Shown: piece by piece, positions 14,992 through 21,935 of the stretch
Position numbering within the stretch: the first letter of the stretch is position 1
Layout: the number at the start of each line of letters is the position of its first letter
The notes under the pieces: generated by a model
The model's input: the letters and a program-made list of their open reading frames with translations, nothing else
What the model was told of the DNA's origin: nothing
Database searches by the model: none
IMG/VR virus record: IMGVR_UViG_3300043434_000034
Span: 1 to 30,613 of that record
Origin: a virus
DNA length: 30,613 nt
Direction: 5' to 3' (one strand)
Position numbers and translations under genes: made by a program

Positions 14992-15431
14992 TAATCTTGC
15001 CTCCCGATACGCTCAGCCTGCTGTTTAGCCCATGCTGTCATCTCACGAGCGATCACATCGGGATAGCCCTTGGTGATCTGATTGTTTTTTGACCGCCACT
15101 GCCCCTGCCACGATGCAGGCAGGTTATTGCCGTACAGCACGGGCTCTGCATAGGGCAGGTTGTTGTGGATGTGGTAGACGTTGCCAGCCCGTTCCACTTG
15201 GTAGTCAAGCCGCCGCGCTGGAGCGATGCCCGCTACACCACTTTGCGGCCCTGGGTCGTAGCCCGGCGTGCCTTGCTCACTGATGGCCCACGCAAGTCGC
15301 AATCTACCAGTGTCAACTGGGCTGGCTTCCTTGAGCCGTTTGTCAGTTTCCAGCACCGTGACGCGCAGCAACTGCTCGTACTTCTCGGTTGCGTAACTGC
15401 CGATGTCAGATAGGTTAATGCGGCGTGCCAT
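14991..15431 (-). CDS. HK97 gp10-like tail completion protein
   Basis: A 146-residue protein. The characteristic motif is EASPVDTGRLRLAWAIS (about 35-51), followed by YHIHNNLPYAEPVLYGNN, the core of HK97 gp10-like neck and tail proteins. These join the tail terminator to the head closure ring. The gene stands in the expected order: adaptor, closure, gp10-like, terminator, tube. It begins three bases after the closure gene ends. Confidence 0.85.
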   Translation of the reverse strand: MARRINLSDIGSYATEKYEQLLRVTVLETDKRLKEASPVDTGRLRLAWAISEQGTPGYDPGPQSGVAGIAPARRLDYQVERAGNVYHIHNNLPYAEPVLYGNNLPASWQGQWRSKNNQITKGYPDVIAREMTAWAKQQAERIGRQD

Positions 15432-15433
15432 CG

Positions 15434-15790
15434 CTATGCCCTCAGGATCAACTCGTAGGTGATAGCTGTGTTGTCCTGCTCAATCGTGACCACGCGAATC
15501 ACTTGATGGCTGATATTGCTGATTACAACGCGATCAGCGGTGCTTGGTACAGCTGCGGTATCTGCTGCGGCGATAATCAATCGCTTGTCACCAGCCTGCA
15601 CTAATTCGTTGACTTCGCGTGCATTAACATCCTCCAAGACGCCACGCACCGCTGTATCAGATACGGTTTCAGTGATTGCACCTGTAGTGGTGTTGTAAGC
15701 ACCGGGTGTTACGGTGCGAATTGTTACTTCACCGCCGAACTTAGCCATCAGCTTGCTGGCGACCTTGCGTAGCGGTGTGGATAATGTCAT
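15434..15790 (-). CDS. Head closure / head-tail joining protein
   Basis: A 118-residue small beta-barrel type protein: start helix LRKVASKLMAKFG, then EVTIRTVTPGAYNTTTGAIT, AVRGVLEDVNAREVNE and a C-terminal ITYELILRA. Length and pattern fit the head-tail joining (stopper) family, SPP1 gp16 or HK97 gp7-like, that seals the portal after packaging. It is separated from the adaptor gene by an inserted fibre cassette, which is unusual. A 116-bp repeat-bearing gap lies upstream of its ATG, so it may have its own promoter. Confidence 0.75.
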   Translation of the reverse strand: MTLSTPLRKVASKLMAKFGGEVTIRTVTPGAYNTTTGAITETVSDTAVRGVLEDVNAREVNELVQAGDKRLIIAAADTAAVPSTADRVVISNISHQVIRVVTIEQDNTAITYELILRA

Positions 15791-15802
15791 GCGTTTATCT
15801 TA

Positions 15803-15914
15803 GGGCTGGCTAAATATCAGGGAACGGCGCAGTCGGTGGGGTGATCAGTCATTGCGACTAGTGGGGCTGGCTAGATGTCAGGGAACGGGGCAGTGGGCGG
15901 GGCTGGCTAGGGAA
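15803..15914 (-). repeat. Degenerate direct repeats at a gene end
   Basis: Two 39-base copies (15803-15841 and 15864-15902) share GGGCTGGCTA and CAGGGAACGG blocks; a third shortened copy (15900-15914) contains the stop of the neighbouring gene. On the minus strand each carries TAGCCAGCCC. The first two can be read as PPTAPFPDI followed by TAG, and the copy at 15864-15902 is in frame with the gene just above it. This looks like a scar of duplicated and lost gene ends. No full gene lies in 15791-15906. Confidence 0.8.
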
Positions 15915-16668
15915 TAGCTGCCGCGATAGCGTTGATCAGGTCGGTGACGCGGGCATCGAGGAGGGCGAGGTCTAGGGATTCTCCGATGGAGTAGAAGGCT
16001 AGGCGGGCGTTGGTGAATAGAGGAGTACCACTACCTCTTTTGAACAAGGTTATATCAGAGTTCCCACTATTACTAGTCTCAGATACTGTAATATTCGTGC
16101 CATTGAAGCGAGTCAGGTAGCTACTTGCAAGATTGCGCGAAGAACCAGCAAATCCCGTATTCCCACCCAATCCAGAATAAGTTGACCCTGTGCCACTTGG
16201 CCTCATATTTCGTATCTTGAAGTCGGCTCCCGCTCGGTAAATATCATGTCCGTCTCCTCCAAGATACATTGCAGTATCAACGCTTGCATGAGCAGAGGAT
16301 ACATAGACAGAAAGATGATTGTTGTTTAGTTGTTGTGATTGCTGCGTGGTGCCAGTGGCTATGAACTTCGTGGTCCCATCCCCCACCAGCCCCGTCTTCC
16401 GGTTGTAATCACCAGAGAGGAAGTTAAAGTTTGTGGGGGCAGCACCAACAAGTGGAACCAGCGCACCAGCCAGAGTCCGGGCACCAGCCAAGATGCAGGA
16501 TGCCTTGATCGCATCCCAGATGCCGTCCTGCTTACAGCCGATGACAAAGTTGTTGATGGCGTAGCGGGTGGCAGTTTCCAGCGCTTGGCCGTCTGCCACC
16601 TCCACGGCGTCGATATAAGCCGAGGCGTCGGTGTCAAAGTTAAACCCAGGACGCCAGACGAGGCTCAT
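15907..16668 (-). CDS. Phage structural protein of the inserted fibre cassette
   Basis: A 253-residue protein. The N-terminal part (FDTDASAYIDAVEVADGQAL, NFVIGCKQDGIWDAIKASCI) is a helical module, then LVGAAPTNFNFLSGDYNRKT leads into a beta-sandwich of about 130 residues (LNNNHLSVYVSSAHAS, DIYRAGADFKIRN, FYSIGESLDLALLDARV). The layout resembles LamG/concanavalin-like carbohydrate-binding proteins of phages and is common, from memory, in environmental phage contigs. It probably decorates the virion or binds glycans; this is inference. Its ATG overlaps the preceding stop (ATGA). Duplicated gene-end repeats follow its stop. Confidence 0.72.
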   Translation of the reverse strand: MSLVWRPGFNFDTDASAYIDAVEVADGQALETATRYAINNFVIGCKQDGIWDAIKASCILAGARTLAGALVPLVGAAPTNFNFLSGDYNRKTGLVGDGTTKFIATGTTQQSQQLNNNHLSVYVSSAHASVDTAMYLGGDGHDIYRAGADFKIRNMRPSGTGSTYSGLGGNTGFAGSSRNLASSYLTRFNGTNITVSETSNSGNSDITLFKRGSGTPLFTNARLAFYSIGESLDLALLDARVTDLINAIAAAIP

Positions 16669-16913
16669 ACCTCACCCCCAGTAGTAGTGTCCTGATCTTC
16701 GAGGGTTGGTGCAACGTAAGGCGTGCCGTCTTGGTTGAACCGTGGTTCAGGCATCGCCCAATAGGGTCCCACCTGGTAGTCCTGACAAGCCTTATTGGCT
16801 GCAGTGGTGGCGTATTCCTGTACTACATCCTCAGGTTGACGACCTTCGGTGTAGGCAATGGCGACGATGCCAGGGATCAGCTCGTCAGCAATGGTGATAG
16901 AAAATTGAGCCAT
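16665..16913 (-). CDS. Small hypothetical protein of the fibre cassette
   Basis: From ATG at 16913 the product has 82 residues: MAQFSITIADELIPGIVAIA, a helix EDVVQEYATTAANKACQDYQ, and an acidic end. An earlier in-frame start at 16958 would run into the preceding gene. It starts five bases after that gene's stop and overlaps the next by ATGA, so it belongs to the cassette. Small proteins beginning FTITIADE accompany appendage genes in other phages, but no function is known to me. Confidence 0.7.
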   Translation of the reverse strand: MAQFSITIADELIPGIVAIAYTEGRQPEDVVQEYATTAANKACQDYQVGPYWAMPEPRFNQDGTPYVAPTLEDQDTTTGGEV

Positions 16914-16918
16914 GGTGA

Positions 16919-18034
16919 TCAAACTCCGATAACAGTCCAGTTGGCGCCGTTGTACCAAACAAGGGCAGCGGCAGCGCCACCACCTGCGACGGTTGAGCCC
17001 ACGGCAGGGGCAGTTGCGTCAGTGACGCGGGTAAGCATCCCAACCGCAGGAGCAGCAGGGAGATTGGCGACAGTGCTGGAGACAGCGACTTCGGCCACGC
17101 TGTTGACCTTGACGGTGCCGGCGCCTGCAGCAGTCAGGTTGAGCGGGATGTCATCAGCGCCTGTGCCAGCGGTTTCAGCAGCCAGGGTGACGGCGGTGCT
17201 GGTGCTACTCAGCGCAGCGCGGACGTAGTTACTGGCGTCGGTAAAGGTGCCGTAGCAGCGGAAGGTCTGGGCGTTGGTAGAACGACGTTGAGCAAGGATG
17301 TCAGAGGCGTCTTGCCTTAGCTCTAAATTAGTAGAGCCAATTTGCAATGCTCCGTCAACCCTGGTATTGCCATTTGTTCTAATATTGGTAACAGTTAGTA
17401 TTTGACTGCCATCAACTCGGCAGACGCTCGTCCCATTCAACTGCAGATCCAGCAGGTTCCCCGCAAACCCACTCGCCGCATTGACGCCCAGACCCGTGCC
17501 GCTGGTGCTCCATGCCGTGGAGGTGGCCCCGGTCGGCTCGATCAGCACCTGAGGCTTGGTGGTGGTCGCGGTGCCGCCTGTGAACCATGTGCCGGTGAAG
17601 GCGCCCGGAGGTGCCGATGCAGCGCCGTTCAGGCTGGAGATGAACCGGCTGCCGAGGGTGATGTTGCCGGTGGCGCTGTCAACTGAGCTATTCGCAACGC
17701 CCGCATAAGCGCCGCTCTGATTAGCAACAAGATTGCCACTAGACCCAGCAACTAAGGCGACCGTTCCAGTTGCATCGGGGAACGACACAGTGCGGTTAGC
17801 TGTAGGAGTGACGCACTGGACGGTAGTTGTAAAACTGCCGCCGTCGTCGAGGTTGATGTCGCCGCCGACGCCCAACTCCTTGCCGGTGTCGTCCCAGGTC
17901 AGGTCAGCAGAGCCGCCAAGAGATCCGCTGTCGTTGAACTGGATCTGAGTGTTAGAACCGCCAGCGTTTGCAGCCTCATCAGTCCCGATATTATCGAGAC
18001 CAGCCGCCACAAGTGGGTTGTAGACGTATTTCAC
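16919..18034 (-). CDS. Fibre / adhesin-like structural protein in the connector region
   Basis: A 371-residue protein with a GTG start at 18034. It is rich in Ser, Thr, Gly, Ala and Asn with fibre-like beta repeats: NTQIQFNDSGSLGGSADLTW, DDTGKELGVGGDINLDD, then ANRTVSFPDATGTVALVAG, and a C-terminal YNGANWTVIGV. This texture is that of phage tail fibres and head fibres. It lies between head-tail connector genes rather than in the distal fibre region, so a head fibre or whisker is as likely as a tail fibre. Upstream spacing is four bases. Confidence 0.75.
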   Translation of the reverse strand: MKYVYNPLVAAGLDNIGTDEAANAGGSNTQIQFNDSGSLGGSADLTWDDTGKELGVGGDINLDDGGSFTTTVQCVTPTANRTVSFPDATGTVALVAGSSGNLVANQSGAYAGVANSSVDSATGNITLGSRFISSLNGAASAPPGAFTGTWFTGGTATTTKPQVLIEPTGATSTAWSTSGTGLGVNAASGFAGNLLDLQLNGTSVCRVDGSQILTVTNIRTNGNTRVDGALQIGSTNLELRQDASDILAQRRSTNAQTFRCYGTFTDASNYVRAALSSTSTAVTLAAETAGTGADDIPLNLTAAGAGTVKVNSVAEVAVSSTVANLPAAPAVGMLTRVTDATAPAVGSTVAGGGAAAALVWYNGANWTVIGV

Positions 18035-18038
18035 GATC

Positions 18039-18242
18039 TCAGCTCCGGGTAACGGTCAGAAGGTTGTTGCTGCCGTCATAGGTCATATCAAGCGTCGCCA
18101 CGATTTTGCCGCTAGCGCCACCACGCTTGAATTCAACCTTTGTCAGGTTGCTGCCGGTGTAGGTGTTAACGATGTAATCGTGCGTTGGGATCTCCAGCCC
18201 ATCACGACTGACAGCATCACCCCCTCCTAGAAAGACTGTCAT
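18039..18242 (-). CDS. Small beta-rich cassette protein
   Basis: A 67-residue protein: MTVFLGGGDAVSRDGLEIPT, then HDYIVNTYTGSNLTKVEFKR, GGASGKIVATLDMTYDGSNN. The DYI-NTY-GSNLTKVEFKRGGASG block is familiar from small proteins placed before phage fibre genes; no function is assigned to my knowledge. A Shine-Dalgarno-like GGAG lies six bases ahead of its ATG. It may be a base or attachment element for the following fibre protein. Confidence 0.7.
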   Translation of the reverse strand: MTVFLGGGDAVSRDGLEIPTHDYIVNTYTGSNLTKVEFKRGGASGKIVATLDMTYDGSNNLLTVTRS

Positions 18243-18244
18243 GG

Positions 18245-18805
18245 TCAGCTCCGGCGAATAGCAATGTTGCCTGGTCCACTAATTCTAAGCCCTGTCAAAT
18301 ATCGTTCATAAAGCGGTGGCACCTTGTCCGCACCAACAGCGCCCTCAAGATTTGGCGTCACGTCAAGGCTGCCGATTTTGACGTTTTTGTAATCTTCGAG
18401 CCCGCTAAGACCTAGGCCGTCCGTGTTGTTGTGTAGGTAAACAGCAAGGACCACCTGCGCGTACTTAATCTGCGTTGGGATTTCGGTGTCGGTAAAATAA
18501 TCCGTCGTGATGCGAAACGGGAAGCCGACGGCGTACGTATTGATGTAGGTATCAGGCTTGCGCACACCAGTACGCGGCCATTGCAAGGCTTGCGTATCCG
18601 TAGCACGAGCACCTAGAAACCGCTCGCGGTCTAGCCGTTGCGTTGCGGTGAACAATGCGCGGTTGCGGCTGTCTGTGTTGCCGCTGTTCCAGTGCTGCAC
18701 GTCAGCATTCTCCACAAAACCATCAATGATGGCTGTGGCATCAGCCAGCGTCAGGTAGCTGTTGGCGTTTGCGCCGCCCACCGTTGCGTCGATTACTACT
18801 GCCAT
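18245..18805 (-). CDS. Head-tail adaptor (DnaT-like domain family)
   Basis: A 186-residue protein starting MAVVIDATVGGANANSYLTL, with ATQRLDRERFLGARA, ALQWPRTG and helix PTQIKYAQVVLAVYLHNN. This is the pattern often labelled putative DnaT-like ssDNA-binding protein in phage annotations; by position after the capsid genes it more likely serves as the head-tail adaptor below the portal. A strong Shine-Dalgarno (AGGAGG) lies nine bases before its ATG, inside the overlapping 59-residue gene. Confidence 0.78.
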   Translation of the reverse strand: MAVVIDATVGGANANSYLTLADATAIIDGFVENADVQHWNSGNTDSRNRALFTATQRLDRERFLGARATDTQALQWPRTGVRKPDTYINTYAVGFPFRITTDYFTDTEIPTQIKYAQVVLAVYLHNNTDGLGLSGLEDYKNVKIGSLDVTPNLEGAVGADKVPPLYERYLTGLRISGPGNIAIRRS

Positions 18806-18920
18806 CAGCGGGCGCCTCCTGTGGTTCTAGTTTAGGTGCGGGCTCTGCAATAGAAAGAGAGGCTGCCTCGCTAGAAGCAGCCTCTAGTTCACGCAGTCGC
18901 CGAAAGGCGAACAGGCCCAT
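18741..18920 (-). CDS. Short low-complexity protein overlapping the adaptor gene
   Basis: ATG at 18920 to TGA at 18741 encodes 59 residues in a frame free of stops. The start has a helix MGLFAFRRLRELEAASSEAA, the middle is Pro/Glu/Ala-rich (AEPAPKLEPQEAPADG) and the end is strongly basic (RRNGGRRKRQQ). Its ATG overlaps the preceding gene's TGA (TGATG), and its last 65 bases overlap the adaptor gene. Short proteins with an amphipathic start, Pro/Glu spacer and basic tail occur at this place in other phages. Function unknown. Confidence 0.65.
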   Translation of the reverse strand: MGLFAFRRLRELEAASSEAASLSIAEPAPKLEPQEAPADGSSNRRNGGRRKRQQLPDAG

Positions 18921-19321
18921 CAGACGCGCTTCAGCAGCACGGTCAGGATCACGCCAGTCAAGTTGGTTGTGGTGCCGGTTACGTCCAAAGACAGACGGTT
19001 GCCAGCATCAAGCGTGAGGTTGGCCGTGGTGTCGGTCAACGCAGGGGTCTGCTCGGTAAGAGCAGTGCCCTTGAAGTTGATCTTGGTGCTACCAAGCAAA
19101 TCATCACCAGCAGTAGCGGCTTCAGTGCCTTGGCAACGACGGATCGTGCCGGTAACAGCACCGGAGTCGTCACCAGCAACAGCGTGAACCTCACGTACTG
19201 CAACCACTTCGCATTTCACCGGAGCAGTCCAGAACTGCACATCAGCCACCGTAGAGGCGATGTAAAAGTTAGCGGAAAGGTACTGCTCCGTGGAGAGTTC
19301 AAACTGGGAAGGTTGTGCCAT
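18920..19321 (-). CDS. Probable head decoration protein
   Basis: A 133-residue, beta-rich, Thr/Ala/Val-rich protein directly after the major capsid gene (11 bases apart). Recognisable stretches are FELSTEQYLSANFYIAST, GAVTGTIRRCQGTE and LDAGNRLSLDVTGTTTNLTG. The DAGNRLSLDVTG turn followed by a final strand VILTVLLKRV suggests a small jelly-roll. Position and composition fit a capsid decoration or cement protein. No family is firmly recognised, so the role is inference. Confidence 0.65.
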   Translation of the reverse strand: MAQPSQFELSTEQYLSANFYIASTVADVQFWTAPVKCEVVAVREVHAVAGDDSGAVTGTIRRCQGTEAATAGDDLLGSTKINFKGTALTEQTPALTDTTANLTLDAGNRLSLDVTGTTTNLTGVILTVLLKRV

Positions 19322-19332
19322 GGTTAGTTACC

Positions 19333-20364
19333 TCAGTAGTTAGAAGTGACGGTGGCACGCACGATACCAATATTCTTGGTTTCGTACACCTTGCTCCAGT
19401 TACCAACCGTTGCCAGTTGCGCCGGAGTGGGGTTGGTGGTGCCAACGACCCACTTAGCGCCAATGGGATGATAGACATAGTGCAGGTCAATCGACATGGC
19501 ATCACTCTTAGCGAGGATGTCACGGTCGGTTTCGGTCTGCATCGCCATCTGTTCACCACTGGCGATTGCGCCTTGGGTGAAGAAATAGATGGGATAGTTG
19601 GTGCTGGTAGGCGCCAGATCATCACTGATCAAGACACGCAGCCCCATGTACACGGGGATGTTGACCTCGCCGTAAGCAGCCATTACGGAGCCGCCAATAG
19701 CATTGATGGTGCTGGCGCCGCTAGCAGGAGTGCTAAGGCGTGCCTCGGTGTTGGTGACGTAATCAATGGCCTTGCGTTCCACCAAGTCGTAATACACATC
19801 ACTGTGCATTGCAACGGCGGTCAGCTTATCGCCTTGATCGCCCAGCTTGGCGCGTGCCTTGCTGACGGTACGAGGAGACAAAATGCCACGAGTGTCGCCG
19901 GATTCAGAGTCAACGGCCAGTTCAAAGAATGCCGAGCTAGAGGTGTTAGCAGTCAGGCTGCCGAACACGCCTTCAAGGCACTTGATCAGGTCCTTTTGAC
20001 GCTGGTTTGCCACGTAATCAGCCACTTTGGCACCGATAGCAGCCATGGGGTCTGAGCCAGCGGCAAGGGCTGCAAGATCACGAGCCTCAAATGCACGGCC
20101 ACGGTGCAGGATCACGCCGACTTGCTTGTCAGCGGTGATCTTGCCAGGAGTCAGTGAAGTGCTATCGGTCAGCACCTCAAAGTCGCCGGTCAGGTTGGCT
20201 TTCCAGAAGGGAACGTTGATGTAATCACCACCCTCGGTAGCATTCAGCTCCGCCATGGGCTGCACCACGCCGGATGCCAGGAAGGCATCACGCTGGGTGG
20301 TTTGCTCAATGACGTACGGAGTAAAAACCTCGGGGATGATGATGTCAGAGCGAAGGGTCGCCAT
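19333..20364 (-). CDS. Major capsid protein
   Basis: A 343-residue protein of the HK97-fold type. The N-terminus MATLRSDIIIPEVFTPYVIE and the segment FLASGVVQPMAELNATEGGD match a widespread phage coat protein group. Further blocks are AFEARDLAALAAGSDPMAA, the spine-like region VADYVANQRQKDLIKCLEG, MHSDVYYDLVERKAIDYV and the C-terminal YHPIGAKWV. It follows the scaffold gene after an 88-base gap, which carries a stem TGGGC-GCA-GCCCA at 20394-20406 and a possible promoter. A GGTGA lies six bases before the ATG. Confidence 0.93.
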   Translation of the reverse strand: MATLRSDIIIPEVFTPYVIEQTTQRDAFLASGVVQPMAELNATEGGDYINVPFWKANLTGDFEVLTDSTSLTPGKITADKQVGVILHRGRAFEARDLAALAAGSDPMAAIGAKVADYVANQRQKDLIKCLEGVFGSLTANTSSSAFFELAVDSESGDTRGILSPRTVSKARAKLGDQGDKLTAVAMHSDVYYDLVERKAIDYVTNTEARLSTPASGASTINAIGGSVMAAYGEVNIPVYMGLRVLISDDLAPTSTNYPIYFFTQGAIASGEQMAMQTETDRDILAKSDAMSIDLHYVYHPIGAKWVVGTTNPTPAQLATVGNWSKVYETKNIGIVRATVTSNY

Positions 20365-20452
20365 GATGAATCACCAGAAATGGTTTACGGATGTGGGCGC
20401 AGCCCAGCAGAGGCTCAATGCGGCGCAGCCATCACGAGCAGGCACTGAAATA

Positions 20453-21127
20453 CTAACGGTTAGCGGTAGCTTTCATTCGCTCGTATAGGTCGCGGTCGGT
20501 TTTGTATAGCCGCGCTTGCTCGGTGAGGTTGAAGCTATCCCGGCTGAATGGATTGCTCATGCCAGCTGGAATAGCGCCACTGCTGCCGCCAGTTGGTGCA
20601 CCGCTGCCTTGTGGTTTCGGTTGCTTCTGCATCCATGCTGGTAGCGTCTTGGCCCACTCAGCAACAGGCTTGCGCTCATAGCCGTCGACTACTACGACAG
20701 TGCCATCGGCTTCTCGCTCAATGGACTCGGGCTTGAGCTTGGTCTTGAGCACAAGATCGGGATCATGCACGATCTCGGCCAGTGCCGTGACTGCCGGTGT
20801 GACCAGCTCTAGCTCGCGGACACGGGCTTCAAGTTCTGAGATGCGCTTGTCCTTCTCCGCCGTCGCCTCACGGAACTGCTGCTCCAAAGCTTGCCGTGCC
20901 TCTTGGTACTTGCCTTGTGATTCGAGCTGCTGTTGCTCGTAGTTGCGCTTGAACTCCAGCAGTTCATCGACGTTTACCCCATCTGGCGCCTTGGATTTCT
21001 TGGCTTGCCGCAATTCAGCGATCAGTTCTTGATTCTTGCGTTCTAGCGCCTCAACACTGCGCTGCAGTGCATCAGTGCTTGCACCCTCGGTAGCCGCAGG
21101 CTCCTGGGTTTGCTGTTCATCAGACAT
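20453..21127 (-). CDS. Capsid scaffolding protein
   Basis: A 224-residue acidic, helical protein. A long coiled coil spans about 20-120 (LQRSVEALERKNQELIAELR, EQQFREATAEKDKRISELEA), followed by VVDGYERKPVAEWAKTLPAW and a Gly/Ser linker (PQGSGAPTGGSSGAIPAGMS), with a short charged C-terminal helix ending RDLYERMKATANR that likely binds the capsid protein. Coiled-coil length and location directly upstream of the capsid gene define the role. There is no clear Shine-Dalgarno; a hairpin abuts the start codon. Confidence 0.88.
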   Translation of the reverse strand: MSDEQQTQEPAATEGASTDALQRSVEALERKNQELIAELRQAKKSKAPDGVNVDELLEFKRNYEQQQLESQGKYQEARQALEQQFREATAEKDKRISELEARVRELELVTPAVTALAEIVHDPDLVLKTKLKPESIEREADGTVVVVDGYERKPVAEWAKTLPAWMQKQPKPQGSGAPTGGSSGAIPAGMSNPFSRDSFNLTEQARLYKTDRDLYERMKATANR

Positions 21128-21130
21128 GGA

Positions 21131-21145
21131 TAAGCCGCAGGCTTA
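21131..21145. promoter_or_regulatory. Perfect hairpin between divergent genes
   Basis: TAAGCC-GCA-GGCTTA is a 6-bp inverted repeat with a 3-base loop. It lies three bases upstream of the scaffold ATG on the minus strand and 33 bases upstream of the rightward gene. It could fold over the scaffold ribosome-binding region or be an operator for either gene. Confidence 0.5.
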
Positions 21146-21177
21146 ATTACGCTGCCATCGTACCAGCAGCCAAAACA

Positions 21178-21411
21178 ATGGCCCGCGAGTGGAATACACC
21201 AATCCGCGAACCTTGGAATCCACTGATTAAAGAACTACTCAATGCAATCGACCGCCATGAGCGGTTATATCGCCAGACTGGTGCCGGATGGCACGCCGCA
21301 AAAGCACAAGATCTGCGCTGGTATGTCGCAGAACTAAAGGACTGGATTCATTGCGAGGAGGCTACCATTTCTCCTTGTCAGCCCAGTACGCAGCAGACAT
21401 CTTGCCCTTAG
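21178..21411 (+). CDS. Small hypothetical protein on the opposite strand
   Basis: The only rightward gene I support. It encodes 77 residues: MAREWNTPIREPWNPLIKEL, then a helical HERLYRQTGAGWHAAKAQDL and RWYVAELKDWIHCEEA. The helix-turn-helix-like pattern with spaced Trp, Arg and Leu looks like protein, and from memory resembles a small family (LY-TG-WHA-A-LR-YV-ELK-WI) in cyanobacterial phages. The minus strand here has no ORF that could fill the space. Its last 50 bases overlap the leftward gene tail to tail. No Shine-Dalgarno is seen. Function unknown. Confidence 0.62.
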   Translation: MAREWNTPIREPWNPLIKELLNAIDRHERLYRQTGAGWHAAKAQDLRWYVAELKDWIHCEEATISPCQPSTQQTSCP

Positions 21412-21637
21412 CGATATTGCTGGCGTGTCGCGCTTTGAATGATGCACGCCGCGCTTTTGCTGCAGCGGATTCACCCTCGCGTGCTGGGCTGCCGCTAACA
21501 CCCTGCTGACCGAATCGGATCAGTTTTACCTTGTCACCTTCTTTGGCTAATACCGCGTGCGACTTGTTCGGATGCTTTGGCGTCCGCTTGGGCTTGTTAT
21601 AGCCGTCGAATTGCTCGCCGCGGTAGGTGATACTCAT
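21362..21637 (-). CDS. Conserved small basic phage protein (91 residues)
   Basis: The product starts MSITYRGEQFDGYNKPKRTP and contains KSHAVLAKEGDKVKLIRFGQ, GVSGSP and a C-terminal AKGKMSAAYWADKEKW. This order (FDGYNKPKRTP, SHAVLAKEG, LIRFGQQGV, SAAYWA-KW) is a well-conserved small protein in many phages, including cyanophages, from memory; its function is not established. The ATG overlaps the previous stop as ATGA, giving translational coupling. It is basic, soluble and without membrane segments, which may fit a nucleic-acid or capsid-interior role; that is speculative. Confidence 0.8.
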   Translation of the reverse strand: MSITYRGEQFDGYNKPKRTPKHPNKSHAVLAKEGDKVKLIRFGQQGVSGSPAREGESAAAKARRASFKARHASNIAKGKMSAAYWADKEKW

Positions 21638-21798
21638 TTGCGCTTTGGCTTCTTTGCAGTCTTTGCGGCAGCCTTGAAATCAGCAGCACTCGGGCGATCG
21701 GGGTCACCCTTGCGCGACATGCGCTCCTTGCTGCCAGCTTCAATGCGCTTGCGCTTGGCGTTGATGTTGGCGTAAAGGCCAGGCTTCTTTGCTTTCAT
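21634..21798 (-). CDS. Very small basic phage protein (54 residues)
   Basis: ATG at 21798 to TGA at 21634 reads without a stop through 54 codons: MKAKKPGLYANINAKRKRIE, then AGSKERMSRKGDPDRPSAAD and a lysine-rich tail. The KPGLYANI-AKRKRI-AG-SGE style start is familiar from short phage proteins. Both ends overlap neighbours by ATGA, the same coupling as the rest of the operon, which is strong evidence that it is translated. Function unknown. Confidence 0.8.
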   Translation of the reverse strand: MKAKKPGLYANINAKRKRIEAGSKERMSRKGDPDRPSAADFKAAAKTAKKPKRK

Positions 21799-21935
21799 TG
21801 CTTTTTACCCTTGCGTGATTTGCCGGCTTTTGCGAGTGCGATTGCTACCGCTTGCTTTTGCGGTTTCCCTTTTTTCATCTCGCTTTTGATGTTGGCTGAT
21901 ACTACAGCCTGTGACTTGCCCCGTTTCAACGGCAT
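21795..21935 (-). CDS. Very small basic phage protein (46 residues)
   Basis: Internal ATG at 21935 gives MPLKRGKSQAVVSANIKSEM and a tail KKGKPQKQAVAIALAKAGKS. The pattern MPLK-GKS-VIS-NIK-EM--GKPQKQAVAIAL-KAGKS is a recurrent short phage and bacterial protein of unknown function. A longer start at 22040 would add 35 unlikely residues. It overlaps the upstream 100-residue gene by 131 bases in another frame and the next gene by ATGA. Confidence 0.78.
   Translation of the reverse strand: MPLKRGKSQAVVSANIKSEMKKGKPQKQAVAIALAKAGKSRKGKKQ

Noticed and set aside
19315-20055. 246-residue rightward ORF
   Set aside because: Antisense to the major capsid gene, which is clearly real. The translation has no recognisable motif.
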